A program made the translations under genes and the position numbers. A DNA stretch of 64,000 bases from Dyadobacter sp. CY323. Its GTDB lineage: Bacteria > Bacteroidota > Bacteroidia > Cytophagales > Spirosomataceae. Every line of letters begins with the position of its first letter. Position 1 is the stretch's first letter. Location of the stretch: assembly GCF_021390245.1 (NCBI RefSeq), contig NZ_JAJUXH010000004.1:310001-374000 (forward strand), read 5' to 3'. Below the pieces are notes generated by a model, which had not been told where the DNA came from, ran no database searches, and saw nothing but the letters and a program-made list of their open reading frames with translations. This document shows positions 35,784-43,766 of the stretch, one piece after another.

Positions 35784-36062
35784 TCATTCAATAAGCCAGA
35801 CTTTGCTGCCCTCCTTGGGATGATACGAAGGCAAGTATTTGATATAGCCGAGTACTTCCAGTTCTTTCAAATATTTGTGATATGTTGCAGTGCTCTTTGT
35901 CCTGGACATCTGCATAATCATTCGCCTGGTCACCCGAAATGGGCTCGATTGGCGGTTCTTTTCCCAAAGCAGGACTAGTGCCAGATACGTTCCGACGTGC
36001 CAGATCCTAACTCTCTGGTCGATCAGGATGCGGTTTACAAATTTCCCTATTGATCTCTTCAT
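35784..36062 (-). CDS. Winged-helix-like small protein (paralogue of 36360 gene)
   Basis: 92 residues. The predicted helix-turn-helix and wing is RTKSTATYHKYLKELEVLGYIKYLPSYHPKEGSKVW. The same plan, with Y-x-(R/K)-ELE/N-x-GYI-x-Y-x-PS, is found in the protein at 36360-36647, so the two are paralogues. It is likely a DNA-binding regulator of the element. Its start overlaps the stop of the HTH gene upstream by 4 bp. Confidence 0.7.
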   Translation of the reverse strand: MKRSIGKFVNRILIDQRVRIWHVGTYLALVLLWEKNRQSSPFRVTRRMIMQMSRTKSTATYHKYLKELEVLGYIKYLPSYHPKEGSKVWLIE

Positions 36063-36334
36063 GATTTTGCTCGTTTTGTGTCACCTTGCATAAGCGACTG
36101 TATGTCCTGGAATGCATAGAAGAAAGATCCCCCAATCTTGCTGGGCCGAAGCTGTCCGTTAACGCGAAGGTTTTGCAATGTGCCAGGCGAGATGTTGAGC
36201 ATCTTGCGAACGTCGGCGCTTCTTAGCCATTTCTTAGGCTCCTGTTTGGAGCCGGCCAGAAGTTGCCTTAAATCTTCAAGCAGTTCGCGCCGCAGGACTT
36301 GCAAATCTTCCTTTGTAATTACCTCAATATTCAT
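36059..36334 (-). CDS. HTH (MerR/excisionase-like) DNA-binding protein
   Basis: 91 residues: an N-terminal helix (ITKEDLQVLRRELLEDLRQL), then a winged HTH (WLRSADVRKMLNISPGTLQNL, RPSKIGGSFFYAFQDIQSLM) of the HTH_17/excisionase type usual in Bacteroidota mobile elements. Such proteins regulate excision or transfer genes. It sits in a minus-strand cluster with two winged-helix paralogues, translationally coupled to the next one. Confidence 0.82.
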   Translation of the reverse strand: MNIEVITKEDLQVLRRELLEDLRQLLAGSKQEPKKWLRSADVRKMLNISPGTLQNLRVNGQLRPSKIGGSFFYAFQDIQSLMQGDTKRAKS

Positions 36335-36359
36335 TTCGCAAAAGTTTTATCTAGTTGTT

Positions 36360-36647
36360 TCAAGCTCTATCAGGAAGCGAAATTTTGCTGGGCTGGTTTT
36401 TCTTAAATGAAGGCTCGTAGCAGATGTAGCCAAATTCATTTAGCTCCCGTATCGCTTTGTAGTAAGTCTTTCCGCTGGATATTTTGGCAACTTGCATGAG
36501 TTCGAAACCAAACATCGAAAGGCGGCCTGTGCCAACTTTCCGCAGGCTTTGCAGGATTGCAGCGTAGACGCTGATATGTGTTACCGTCACACGGACGTCT
36601 ACACTGATTTCCTTGAAGAACCGGTCAAGGTGAGATGCAACATCCAT
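36360..36647 (-). CDS. Winged-helix-like small protein (paralogue of 35784 gene)
   Basis: 95 residues. The C-terminal part KTYYKAIRELNEFGYICYEP aligns by eye with the gene at 35784, two genes away, indicating an ancient duplication. The N-terminal half is helical (VTHISVYAAILQSLRKVG). It is presumably a regulator in the element. It ends 25 bp before the HTH gene and starts 3 bp after the stop of the upstream gene. Confidence 0.68.
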   Translation of the reverse strand: MDVASHLDRFFKEISVDVRVTVTHISVYAAILQSLRKVGTGRLSMFGFELMQVAKISSGKTYYKAIRELNEFGYICYEPSFKKNQPSKISLPDRA

Positions 36648-36650
36648 GAC

Positions 36651-37445
36651 TTACTGGCTGATTGCAATCCCTTTTGATTTCTTGACTTTCTTTCCCGAGT
36701 GATGATCGTTTTCATCGTCACCGGCCAGGTCTTGTGAGACTTTTTGCTCCTGTTTTTGGGTGTTGGATTGCGATGCCTGTTGGGACTGACGATTACCTAG
36801 TTTATGCATGTTCGCATCGAAGACGGTTAGCGTTTTAAATTGTGGATTAGCCTCGATGTATCTGCGCTGCTCATTGCCATTTTCCACGAAGGTTACCGAT
36901 TGCCGGTTACCCTTTTGCAGTGAATCCAGCATTCTGGATTTGTCCTGAGCATTTTGTAGCTCTTTAATTGGATGCTTGCTCAGCTCCTTTTCAAGATCAA
37001 ACCCATAGTTTGAGTGAAATTGTTTGAGCTTGAAGTTTCCGGCGTTATCGGTTTGCTTAAAATCCATTTGAAGCCAGGCATTGTAGATTTTTCCCTCTTT
37101 ATTGGTGAGGTCCTTATTGACCGCCCTGCCGCTCATTAGATTATATCCTTCTTTCAAAGTAATGTTGTTGTCTTTGCCCACATAAAAGGACTGGTTCATT
37201 TTCTCAGTTTGCTGTTCTCGTTTCAGTGAAGCATCATAACTGTTGAAGAAATACATATCCGTTGTGGCTGATCGCTTGAAGTGCAGCGCGCTGCTTACTT
37301 CGTCTTTCCCGAATGTCGCCTGATGTTGAAGTGTAAACTCCGGCGGTTGCTTTTTAATATTGTCTCTTAATTGGCTTTCCAAACCATCGCCAAAGCCGGA
37401 ATATTTGATCTGGTCGCGCAGATATTCGAAATTTTTTTCATTCAT
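36651..37445 (-). CDS. ICE-associated hypothetical protein (DUF3945/DUF4099-like)
   Basis: 264 residues, hydrophilic, beta-rich centre with repeated modules of the type ALHFKRSATTDMYFFNSYDA and a GRAVNKDLTNKEGKIYNAW segment that recalls the DUF3945 repeats of Bacteroidota conjugative transposons. The C-terminal 50 residues are low-complexity Q/S/K with a basic end (GKKVKKSKG). Role unknown; perhaps DNA-associated. It is 29 bp downstream of traN and probably the tail of the transfer operon. Confidence 0.6.
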   Translation of the reverse strand: MNEKNFEYLRDQIKYSGFGDGLESQLRDNIKKQPPEFTLQHQATFGKDEVSSALHFKRSATTDMYFFNSYDASLKREQQTEKMNQSFYVGKDNNITLKEGYNLMSGRAVNKDLTNKEGKIYNAWLQMDFKQTDNAGNFKLKQFHSNYGFDLEKELSKHPIKELQNAQDKSRMLDSLQKGNRQSVTFVENGNEQRRYIEANPQFKTLTVFDANMHKLGNRQSQQASQSNTQKQEQKVSQDLAGDDENDHHSGKKVKKSKGIAISQ

Positions 37446-37474
37446 GATTTCTATTGTTTTGGTTGTTTGAACGG

Positions 37475-38302
37475 TTATTGCTGAATTGGCAAAGCTTTCA
37501 GAAAGTGCCGGTTTCGCACTTTCAGCAGCAGATGCCTGCCACCGTTTTTCTCTTGCACCTGCACGGCCAGGTACTTTTTATCAGGAAGTGTCATTTTTGG
37601 GAGCGCAAATACAAAGGAGTGTGAAGACTGTGTGGCGACCACACTCGTATCTTCGAGTATGTGCAGTGGCTTAATTTCCGTTTCCTGGATCGCCGTTCGT
37701 TTAGGAGCTTTTTTGTCGCGAACAAAGAATCTAAAATTTTCAATGTCGTAGTTCAATGCAGAATTATTTATAAACTCAATCTTGTAAAGGAGCAGGTCAT
37801 CGTCGACGAAAATGCTTGATAGCAATAGCTCAGCGTGAGAAGATTTGTCTTTAATTGAGACGTTTTGAACTGTATTGATTCGTGCTTTTTGTACAGACTC
37901 AGCGATTTCCGCTTCATTCAAATCATTGTCCGCAAAGTTTGCCATATCCTTTGACGAGCTACTAACTTGAATATTCAGTGATAGCGGCTGGTTAGAATAG
38001 CCGACCAAAAATGAATACAGCTTGCCGTCCGCAGTAATTACAGTCAGATTGGTGGTGTCGAAGTCAGTCCTTGCCGCTTTCACCTGCAAGATGTTATCAA
38101 CTCCCGTCGCTTTTTGAGCAAGAATGTCGCGGCTTCCACGATCGACGGTTTTGATTCCATAAGGGAAAATCAAATGCGTGGTTTTAGAAGTTGTTATTTC
38201 CAGCGGGAAGGGGTCAATGACACTGCTTCCTGTTACCTGACAATTGGCTTGAAATTGAAAAATCAGGCAAAGCATTAGCTGACTCAAAAGAAAAATTCTC
38301 AT
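37475..38302 (-). CDS. traN: Conjugative transposon protein TraN
   Basis: 275 residues. A signal peptide (1-21, ending ANCQ) is followed by a DUF4138-type domain: TSKTTHLIFPYGIKTVDRGS and LQVKAARTDFDTTNLTVIT are characteristic. It is the VirB9-like outer-membrane-complex component of the Bacteroidota type IV secretion system. It lies 26 bp after traM in the same operon. Confidence 0.9.
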   Translation of the reverse strand: MRIFLLSQLMLCLIFQFQANCQVTGSSVIDPFPLEITTSKTTHLIFPYGIKTVDRGSRDILAQKATGVDNILQVKAARTDFDTTNLTVITADGKLYSFLVGYSNQPLSLNIQVSSSSKDMANFADNDLNEAEIAESVQKARINTVQNVSIKDKSSHAELLLSSIFVDDDLLLYKIEFINNSALNYDIENFRFFVRDKKAPKRTAIQETEIKPLHILEDTSVVATQSSHSFVFALPKMTLPDKKYLAVQVQEKNGGRHLLLKVRNRHFLKALPIQQ

Positions 38303-38328
38303 GATAAAAGTTGATTAAAGTGAAGAAA

Positions 38329-39639
38329 CTAAAGAGATTTTGCGTTCGCGTCTTTGAGGAGCACCTTGTATCCTGCTTTTACGCTAACTTGTATGAGCTT
38401 GGCCCTTCGGCCTAGAAATGTTTTGGCTACTTCAATCCCGGCACTTGCAGCTCGGGCTCCAACTGACTGGTCGATGATAGGAACATTAAAGCTTTGGATC
38501 ATCCGGTCCGATGATTGCTTCCCGATGTCTCGCGATAGAGCGCCCGGAATGTAAATTCCTTCAATGCCATCCAGGTCGTAAACAGTTAGGCTAACCGGAA
38601 ACAGGGAACTACCGGATTTGACGGCTTCTACGTTGATCCGTAATCTTTCTTGATTCAAGCTGACTTTTCCATAAAGAGAGCTTCCGGCCACCACACGATT
38701 GCCTGCAATAAAAACATCTGTGGCGAGTCTGAGCTTGATTGTTGCGCCGGTGACTAGCGTCTGATCTTGATCAATAACGGCTTCAATTGCGTTATGAGTT
38801 GTAACCGCCGCCTCATTGTCATTAAGCGCGTAAAAACCATTTGTAGCTAACAGTGCGGTATTCGGTGCATTTAAAGAATCGGAAGACCCACTTGCCAGCA
38901 AAGTATAATTTACACGTTCCGACGCTGCAAGTACCGGAAAGACCTGCTTCTCATTTGCCATTGACTGCCCCCTAAGTTTTTCCTCTGCCAAAGCCGGATT
39001 TTGAATCTGCATGATTTTATCCAGCATCCCGTTGAGTTCTGTCATTTCAGGATCTTCCTCTTCGACGGGTTCTTCCATTTCAATGCCAGCCATCATTTGT
39101 TCAAGTCGCGCCATTTCAGGACTTAGCGTTTTTTTATCGCTTTCGGCGCGGGCTCGATTTTCATCGTCAAATTTAGGTTGACTAGTTTGCGAGAGTACTT
39201 TGTCAAGTTCCCTGAGCTTGTTGTGAACTTGTTGATCCGGGTCTTTCGTGCTGTCTGCATCGCTAGCGCCACCAATCGTCTTTCGCTTTTTACCAGGTCC
39301 GTTAAGATCTTTCAGTGGAACTCCCAATGGGCCGGATTTCGACGCGAGAAGTGTATCCTGATAGTATGGATCCTTTTCGATTAGATCCCTGAGCCTGGCC
39401 GAGTCGGCTGCTGCTTTCTGATAATAACTAAGCTTATCAAAATCCTTATCATCCTTGAAGAATGCCTCGGGCAAGCTTAGGATAAGTCCTTTATGATCTT
39501 TTCCAGCTGCGACGCTGCCTTTGTTCCTGCTAATGAGCACCCAGAAAAATAGGGTGAGGAACGGCAAAACCAAGAGCGGTAAGAAAGTATAAAATTTGCG
39601 CTGCTGCAAAAACTTACGGGTGTATGCTGTTTTCTGCAT
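38329..39639 (-). CDS. traM: Conjugative transposon protein TraM
   Basis: 436 residues from the ATG at 39639 (MQKTAYTRKFLQQRKFYTFL), chosen because the longer ORF runs through traL. A single N-terminal membrane helix (about 17-35) is followed by a long disordered D/E/K-rich region and a C-terminal beta domain (INVEAVKSGSSLFPVSLTVY, then YIPGALSRDIG) typical of VirB10-like TraM. It spans the periplasm to the outer-membrane complex. The start overlaps traL by 26 bp. Confidence 0.9.
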   Translation of the reverse strand: MQKTAYTRKFLQQRKFYTFLPLLVLPFLTLFFWVLISRNKGSVAAGKDHKGLILSLPEAFFKDDKDFDKLSYYQKAAADSARLRDLIEKDPYYQDTLLASKSGPLGVPLKDLNGPGKKRKTIGGASDADSTKDPDQQVHNKLRELDKVLSQTSQPKFDDENRARAESDKKTLSPEMARLEQMMAGIEMEEPVEEEDPEMTELNGMLDKIMQIQNPALAEEKLRGQSMANEKQVFPVLAASERVNYTLLASGSSDSLNAPNTALLATNGFYALNDNEAAVTTHNAIEAVIDQDQTLVTGATIKLRLATDVFIAGNRVVAGSSLYGKVSLNQERLRINVEAVKSGSSLFPVSLTVYDLDGIEGIYIPGALSRDIGKQSSDRMIQSFNVPIIDQSVGARAASAGIEVAKTFLGRRAKLIQVSVKAGYKVLLKDANAKSL

Positions 39640-40036
39640 GGTCTTCGGTTGTTTGATGTGATCGTGTGATGCTATCGACAATGTTGGCTTGTTCAAGACT
39701 ATCCAGGTAAGCTTCAAGGGATTTGTGAGCTGGACTTGGTGCGGCCATTTGAATAACCTCCCGAGTCCGATTCTCTTCTTTAAGGAGCATAGAAAGAGCA
39801 TCGGAATCATGACCAACTAAAAGTAGCGATACGCAATAAGCAAGGCCGGCGGCCAGCAGCATAAATAGTGGTACGTGACGTAACTTCATGGGAGAATCGG
39901 CCAATCCTAAAAGGAAGTAATCGAAGTTTGACTTATCATTTTTTGATAGATCGCTCTCTCTTCGCTTCTGCGATTTCTGAACTTCGTTCAGTCGGTGCGC
40001 AGTCAATTGCTTATGTCTGTTGAAATTGTAAAACAT
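39614..40036 (-). CDS. TraL-like small membrane protein
   Basis: 140 residues with a basic N-terminus, one central membrane helix (HVPLFMLLAAGLAYCVSLLL, about 54-73) and a charged periplasmic tail. Sequence alone does not name it; position between traK and traM is that of traL in Bacteroidota transfer operons. It overlaps traM by 26 bp and begins 3 bp after the traK stop. Confidence 0.7.
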   Translation of the reverse strand: MFYNFNRHKQLTAHRLNEVQKSQKRRESDLSKNDKSNFDYFLLGLADSPMKLRHVPLFMLLAAGLAYCVSLLLVGHDSDALSMLLKEENRTREVIQMAAPSPAHKSLEAYLDSLEQANIVDSITRSHQTTEDHAENSIHP

Positions 40037-40039
40037 AGT

Positions 40040-40657
40040 TTATCGGTTTTGAACATTGATGTCTTTGTTTTCCAGCGTCGTCCAGCCTTCAATGAGAAAG
40101 CCGTGAGGATTGTTGTCGCTGCGTGATACAGTTCGAAGAAACCCTTCCGTGACTAGCCTCCGGGTGACAATGCTGGTCGAGCGAATGATTCGCTGGGAAG
40201 CCACGCAGTGAAAGTGGTAAGGATAATCCCTCGTTTCCACTTGGATAGTATCGACACTGATTTGCTGGCTAATGTTTCCGGAAATGATGCTTGAATAAAA
40301 TCCTGATTCTTTCAGATTTTCATACTGCGCCTTCGCTGATCCGTCAGCCAGATAAAGCGCTTTGACCAAGTTAGATTGGATTACTTTGTCGTCTGGATCC
40401 AGTGTAAAAAAGAAACGGTGAAAGCTGGCTACGTGGTCCCGAGCTTCAACAGGTATGTTCTCTTTTCGTTCGGAAGCATAAGCTTCAAGCACCTTTCCAC
40501 TGGCCAGGATGTAAACTTTGTCCTGAGTCTCATCCACCAGCTGATAGCTCTTGTAGATAGCGAAGCAGCAGAAGCCTATGCAGCCGATAATCACGAGCAA
40601 TGTAAAGCTGCGGACATGCCGGAATGCAGTTTCTAGATTTTTGGCTTTCGTAAACAT
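40040..40657 (-). CDS. traK: Conjugative transposon protein TraK
   Basis: 205 residues. The N-terminus (KNLETAFRHVRSFTLLVIIG) is followed by one membrane helix and a periplasmic domain with HVASFHRFFFTLDPDDKVI, typical of TraK/VirB8-like proteins. It acts as an inner-membrane assembly factor of the transfer channel. It lies 12 bp downstream of traJ. Confidence 0.92.
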   Translation of the reverse strand: MFTKAKNLETAFRHVRSFTLLVIIGCIGFCCFAIYKSYQLVDETQDKVYILASGKVLEAYASERKENIPVEARDHVASFHRFFFTLDPDDKVIQSNLVKALYLADGSAKAQYENLKESGFYSSIISGNISQQISVDTIQVETRDYPYHFHCVASQRIIRSTSIVTRRLVTEGFLRTVSRSDNNPHGFLIEGWTTLENKDINVQNR

Positions 40658-40669
40658 GACATTGTTTGG

Positions 40670-41791
40670 TTATTGGTTTTGAGATTTGGGCATGGCCGTA
40701 CTTTTCGGTAATGAGCCGAAGCCACCGACTGCCGGGAAAGCCCTATTTCCAAAGCCGGTGGCTGTCTGCGAAAACAGCGTGGTCACTTTATAAAGAAATG
40801 GATTCCCACCTCCGGCCTGAACGATGTAGTTTGCTGTTGCAGGAACCGCAAAGTATCCGACAATTCCGATGATCAAAAAGATCAGGTAGGCCATATCAGT
40901 CGAGCTGAAAAACGTTTCGCCAGCACCTTCCACCTGGCTGATGTCAAGTGTCAGCATCATTTCTTGGATTTTGCCGATGATTGCGCCGAAAATGTTTGCG
41001 ACTGGCAGCCATAGAAAGATGTTAATGTAGCGGGCTATCCAACCGGTAAGCGTATGCTGAAAACCGTCGAAAACTGAGATGCCGAATGCAATTGGGCCGA
41101 CAATGGCTAGAACAATGAGCTGAAATGTGCGGAGCGTATTGATACAAAGTACCGCTGCTTCAAAAAGTAGCCGCAATACTTCGCTCATCCACTCCTTTAT
41201 AGAATTGCGAAAATTGTATGAAGCCTTTGCCATTGAAAACTTGATGTCATTACCGACGCTGGCCATGATGCCTTCGCCAGATGGATCTTCATTCCCATGC
41301 GTGTACTTGTACCATTTGTCCCGGTCACCGTTTCCAGTTGCGCCAACATACATTTGCCAAGCATTGGTTTTCATGATTGCCTCTTCCTTTTTCTTCAAAA
41401 GCAAAGTGATTGCTTCATTTGAACCTTCTACCATCGCGGACGTGGCACGAACAACCGGGGACATGACGCCATTGATCATTGCCAGCACTGATGGGAAAAT
41501 CAGGATAGCAAAGCCGATTACAAATGGCCGGAACAGCGGATAGAAATCAATCGGCTCTGCGTTCGCTAAGTGTCGCCAAACCCGTGATGCGATATACCAG
41601 ATTGCCGCAAAGCCTGCAATTCCCCGGCCAACGCTGATCAACTTCGCGCACATCGGCATCATTTCATCATAAAGTTTGTCGAGCACACTATGCAGGCCGC
41701 TAATCTGCTCGGGAAAGCCTTGCGCGAAAGAAATTTGAGGCAAAGCGGTAGCTAATACCGCTATTAAAGCGGCTCTTGTAAATGCGTTCAT
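40670..41791 (-). CDS. traJ: Conjugative transposon protein TraJ
   Basis: 373 residues: a signal-like N-terminus, then a polytopic membrane protein (about six to seven helices: IAGFAAIWYIASRVWRHL, FAILIFPSVLAMINGVMSPV, LIVLAIVGPIAFGISVF, YLIFLIIGIVGYFAVPAT). It is VirB6-like and forms the inner-membrane channel. The motif GWIARYINIFLWLPVANIFG is typical of the family. Confidence 0.93.
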   Translation of the reverse strand: MNAFTRAALIAVLATALPQISFAQGFPEQISGLHSVLDKLYDEMMPMCAKLISVGRGIAGFAAIWYIASRVWRHLANAEPIDFYPLFRPFVIGFAILIFPSVLAMINGVMSPVVRATSAMVEGSNEAITLLLKKKEEAIMKTNAWQMYVGATGNGDRDKWYKYTHGNEDPSGEGIMASVGNDIKFSMAKASYNFRNSIKEWMSEVLRLLFEAAVLCINTLRTFQLIVLAIVGPIAFGISVFDGFQHTLTGWIARYINIFLWLPVANIFGAIIGKIQEMMLTLDISQVEGAGETFFSSTDMAYLIFLIIGIVGYFAVPATANYIVQAGGGNPFLYKVTTLFSQTATGFGNRAFPAVGGFGSLPKSTAMPKSQNQ

Positions 41792-41801
41792 AATCTTTGG
41801 A

Positions 41802-42437
41802 TTAAAGCTGGATGCCGTTTAACTGTGCGCTAGTTTCAACTTCGACTGAAACTTTGGCACGTTGCAAGCCAAGTGTTGCAGCTGTGGAATTGAAGTGACG
41901 CAAGAAGACAAGCTTATCCTGCATTTCCTCGTGGATTTTATCAATGGCAGACAATCGCTCATCGTCTGACATTCTCATTTTCTTAGCGGTCACCACCATG
42001 GTCAGTGCATCCAGGTTTTTCAAACTTTGATTGATTAACCTCCCATAGACTCGTTCCATATAATCAAGCTCATCCTTGTTGAAGTATTTTTCGGATTGAA
42101 AGTGGCTGAACGCTGCCCTATATTCGGAGACTAGCATTAGCTGAAAATCAATGATCTCCGCGATCCGCTTGTAGCGTTTTACTGCGGGACTTACTTCCAA
42201 CAAACCGTCCAGAAATGCTTCGTGCAGCTTGAAATTCCCTTTCGAAATATCCTTAATGGTTGTGTAACCTTTGAATAGAATATCATAACCTGCTTTTAAC
42301 TCTTTCAGGATTTTGCGAAGTTGGTTCAGCTTCTGAATATTAAGGATCAGCTGTGTCACTTCCGGCGTCTGGGCTGACGCTTGTTTTGGAACAATAAGCA
42401 TCACACTTAATAGAAAAAGTATCAATACATTTCTCAT
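41802..42437 (-). CDS. TraI-like exported conjugation protein, paralogue 1
   Basis: 211 residues, signal peptide (1-22, ending ASAQ) then an all-helical protein. It shares GYDILFKGYTTIKDISKGNF-type and MRMSDDERLSAIDKI segments with the next two upstream genes, so these three are tandem paralogues. The location between TraG and TraJ and the helical exported form suggest a VirB5-like pilus-tip or mating protein (TraI position). The annotation 'TerB-like' sometimes given to such genes is not supported here. Confidence 0.72.
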   Translation of the reverse strand: MRNVLILFLLSVMLIVPKQASAQTPEVTQLILNIQKLNQLRKILKELKAGYDILFKGYTTIKDISKGNFKLHEAFLDGLLEVSPAVKRYKRIAEIIDFQLMLVSEYRAAFSHFQSEKYFNKDELDYMERVYGRLINQSLKNLDALTMVVTAKKMRMSDDERLSAIDKIHEEMQDKLVFLRHFNSTAATLGLQRAKVSVEVETSAQLNGIQL

Positions 42438-42442
42438 TGTTT

Positions 42443-43084
42443 TCAGTTTATGCCGCGCAGTGCCCGGCCAGTGATCACATCCTCTTTCTCCTTCATCCTG
42501 GCTGCTGCCAGCACCCCCGACTCGCTACAAAAAGCTTTTGAAAATGTCAGGTTAGATAGCGTTTGCTGGTAAAGCGCCTCGATCCGTTTTATCCGCTCAT
42601 CGTCGCTCATTGCCAGATTACCATCGCTAGTCACTTCTTTGAGCGTAACCTGTATCTTGTCGCAATCTGCACCGAGCCGGTCAAACACAGCCTGGAGGTA
42701 AGCGAGCTCGTCGCCGCTGAGATAATCAGATAGGCCATTTTTAGAAAGGCATGTCGAGCAAACGTTTCTTACTTCACCATTGTAAGCGCTAATCCATTTG
42801 ATCTTTGGGAGGCTCGTAATTTTCGGATTGACGACTTTGAGCGAATCGAAATAGTTTTTGTGAAGCTTGAATTCGCCCCGCTTTAAATCCCCAATCGCTG
42901 TCAATCCCTCCTTTGCGATTTTGTAGCCCTTTTTGGTCAGCTCCAAATAAATTTTCAATTGGGCGATCTGCTCGATCAAGTACTTCTTCTGCGTTTTTTT
43001 CTGACGAAACCATTCCTTGAATGTTTGCGCCCGCGCCGTCGTATTGATGAAAATCATGGTCAGGACAATAAGGATTGCTCTCAT
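42443..43084 (-). CDS. TraI-like exported conjugation protein, paralogue 2
   Basis: 213 residues from the ATG at 43084; an upstream Met at 43102 would run into the preceding gene. A signal peptide (ending ARAQ) precedes a helical protein with KKGYKIAKEGLTAIGDLKRG and LAMSDDERIKRIEALYQQ, shared with its neighbours. It uniquely has a C-x2-C pair (VCSTCLSK) plus two other cysteines, so it may be disulphide-stabilised. Spacing is 4-5 bp on both sides. Confidence 0.72.
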   Translation of the reverse strand: MRAILIVLTMIFINTTARAQTFKEWFRQKKTQKKYLIEQIAQLKIYLELTKKGYKIAKEGLTAIGDLKRGEFKLHKNYFDSLKVVNPKITSLPKIKWISAYNGEVRNVCSTCLSKNGLSDYLSGDELAYLQAVFDRLGADCDKIQVTLKEVTSDGNLAMSDDERIKRIEALYQQTLSNLTFSKAFCSESGVLAAARMKEKEDVITGRALRGIN

Positions 43085-43088
43085 AATT

Positions 43089-43766
43089 TTAATTGATCCC
43101 ATAAAGCTTCTTCACCACATCCACTTCTTGCTGATTCTTGGCGCGGCTGATGCTCAGCATTGCATTTTCTTGATTGAACCGGGTCAGATCGGTGTACAAT
43201 TGATCCGTTTTATCCGCAACATTTTCGATCAGTTCCAGCCGCTTCGCATCCGTCATTTGCATTGTTAGTGATTCTACCACCATTTTGAGCAAGTCCACAT
43301 TCTTTGCAGAATTTTCAAGGATTCCCACATACACCTGAAAGATGTAGTTGCGCTCCTGAGCTGTGAAATGCTCATCGTAAGAGATTAGTCCCCAAAACCT
43401 TTTGTATTCATCGACGAGCCGGGAGTTTTTGTCAGCGATTTGCTTGATTTTGAAATAATAAGCGATAACCGCTTTGACCTTTTTGAGCTCATCGTAATAC
43501 TTTTTATAAAGGTCGCGCTGCCTCTTGACCCAGTCGGTGATCTCATCGAGCTGCAATTTTGCCATCGTATTTTCTATGGCTTTCTGCGCGTTTTGAAGCC
43601 TGATCACCTTGTTCTGCCGCCGCTGGATCATTAGATCCACCGCCTTCACCACCTTTTTGATCGCTGCCTTGATGATTGCCGCCCAGGGATTGGCAGCTTG
43701 GGCTTCTTGAATGGGCGTGGCGACCAGGGCAAATATCAATGTGAAAAATAGGATGTGCTTTCTCAT
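43089..43766 (-). CDS. TraI-like exported conjugation protein, paralogue 3
   Basis: 225 residues, signal peptide (1-24) and long helices with many K/R (VDLMIQRRQNKVIRLQNAQK). It ends with LTMQMTDAKRLELIENVADK, the counterpart of the M-S-D-D-E-R-L motif of its two downstream paralogues. The stop is 4 bp before the next gene's start, and its start overlaps TraG by 4 bp. Confidence 0.72.
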   Translation of the reverse strand: MRKHILFFTLIFALVATPIQEAQAANPWAAIIKAAIKKVVKAVDLMIQRRQNKVIRLQNAQKAIENTMAKLQLDEITDWVKRQRDLYKKYYDELKKVKAVIAYYFKIKQIADKNSRLVDEYKRFWGLISYDEHFTAQERNYIFQVYVGILENSAKNVDLLKMVVESLTMQMTDAKRLELIENVADKTDQLYTDLTRFNQENAMLSISRAKNQQEVDVVKKLYGIN

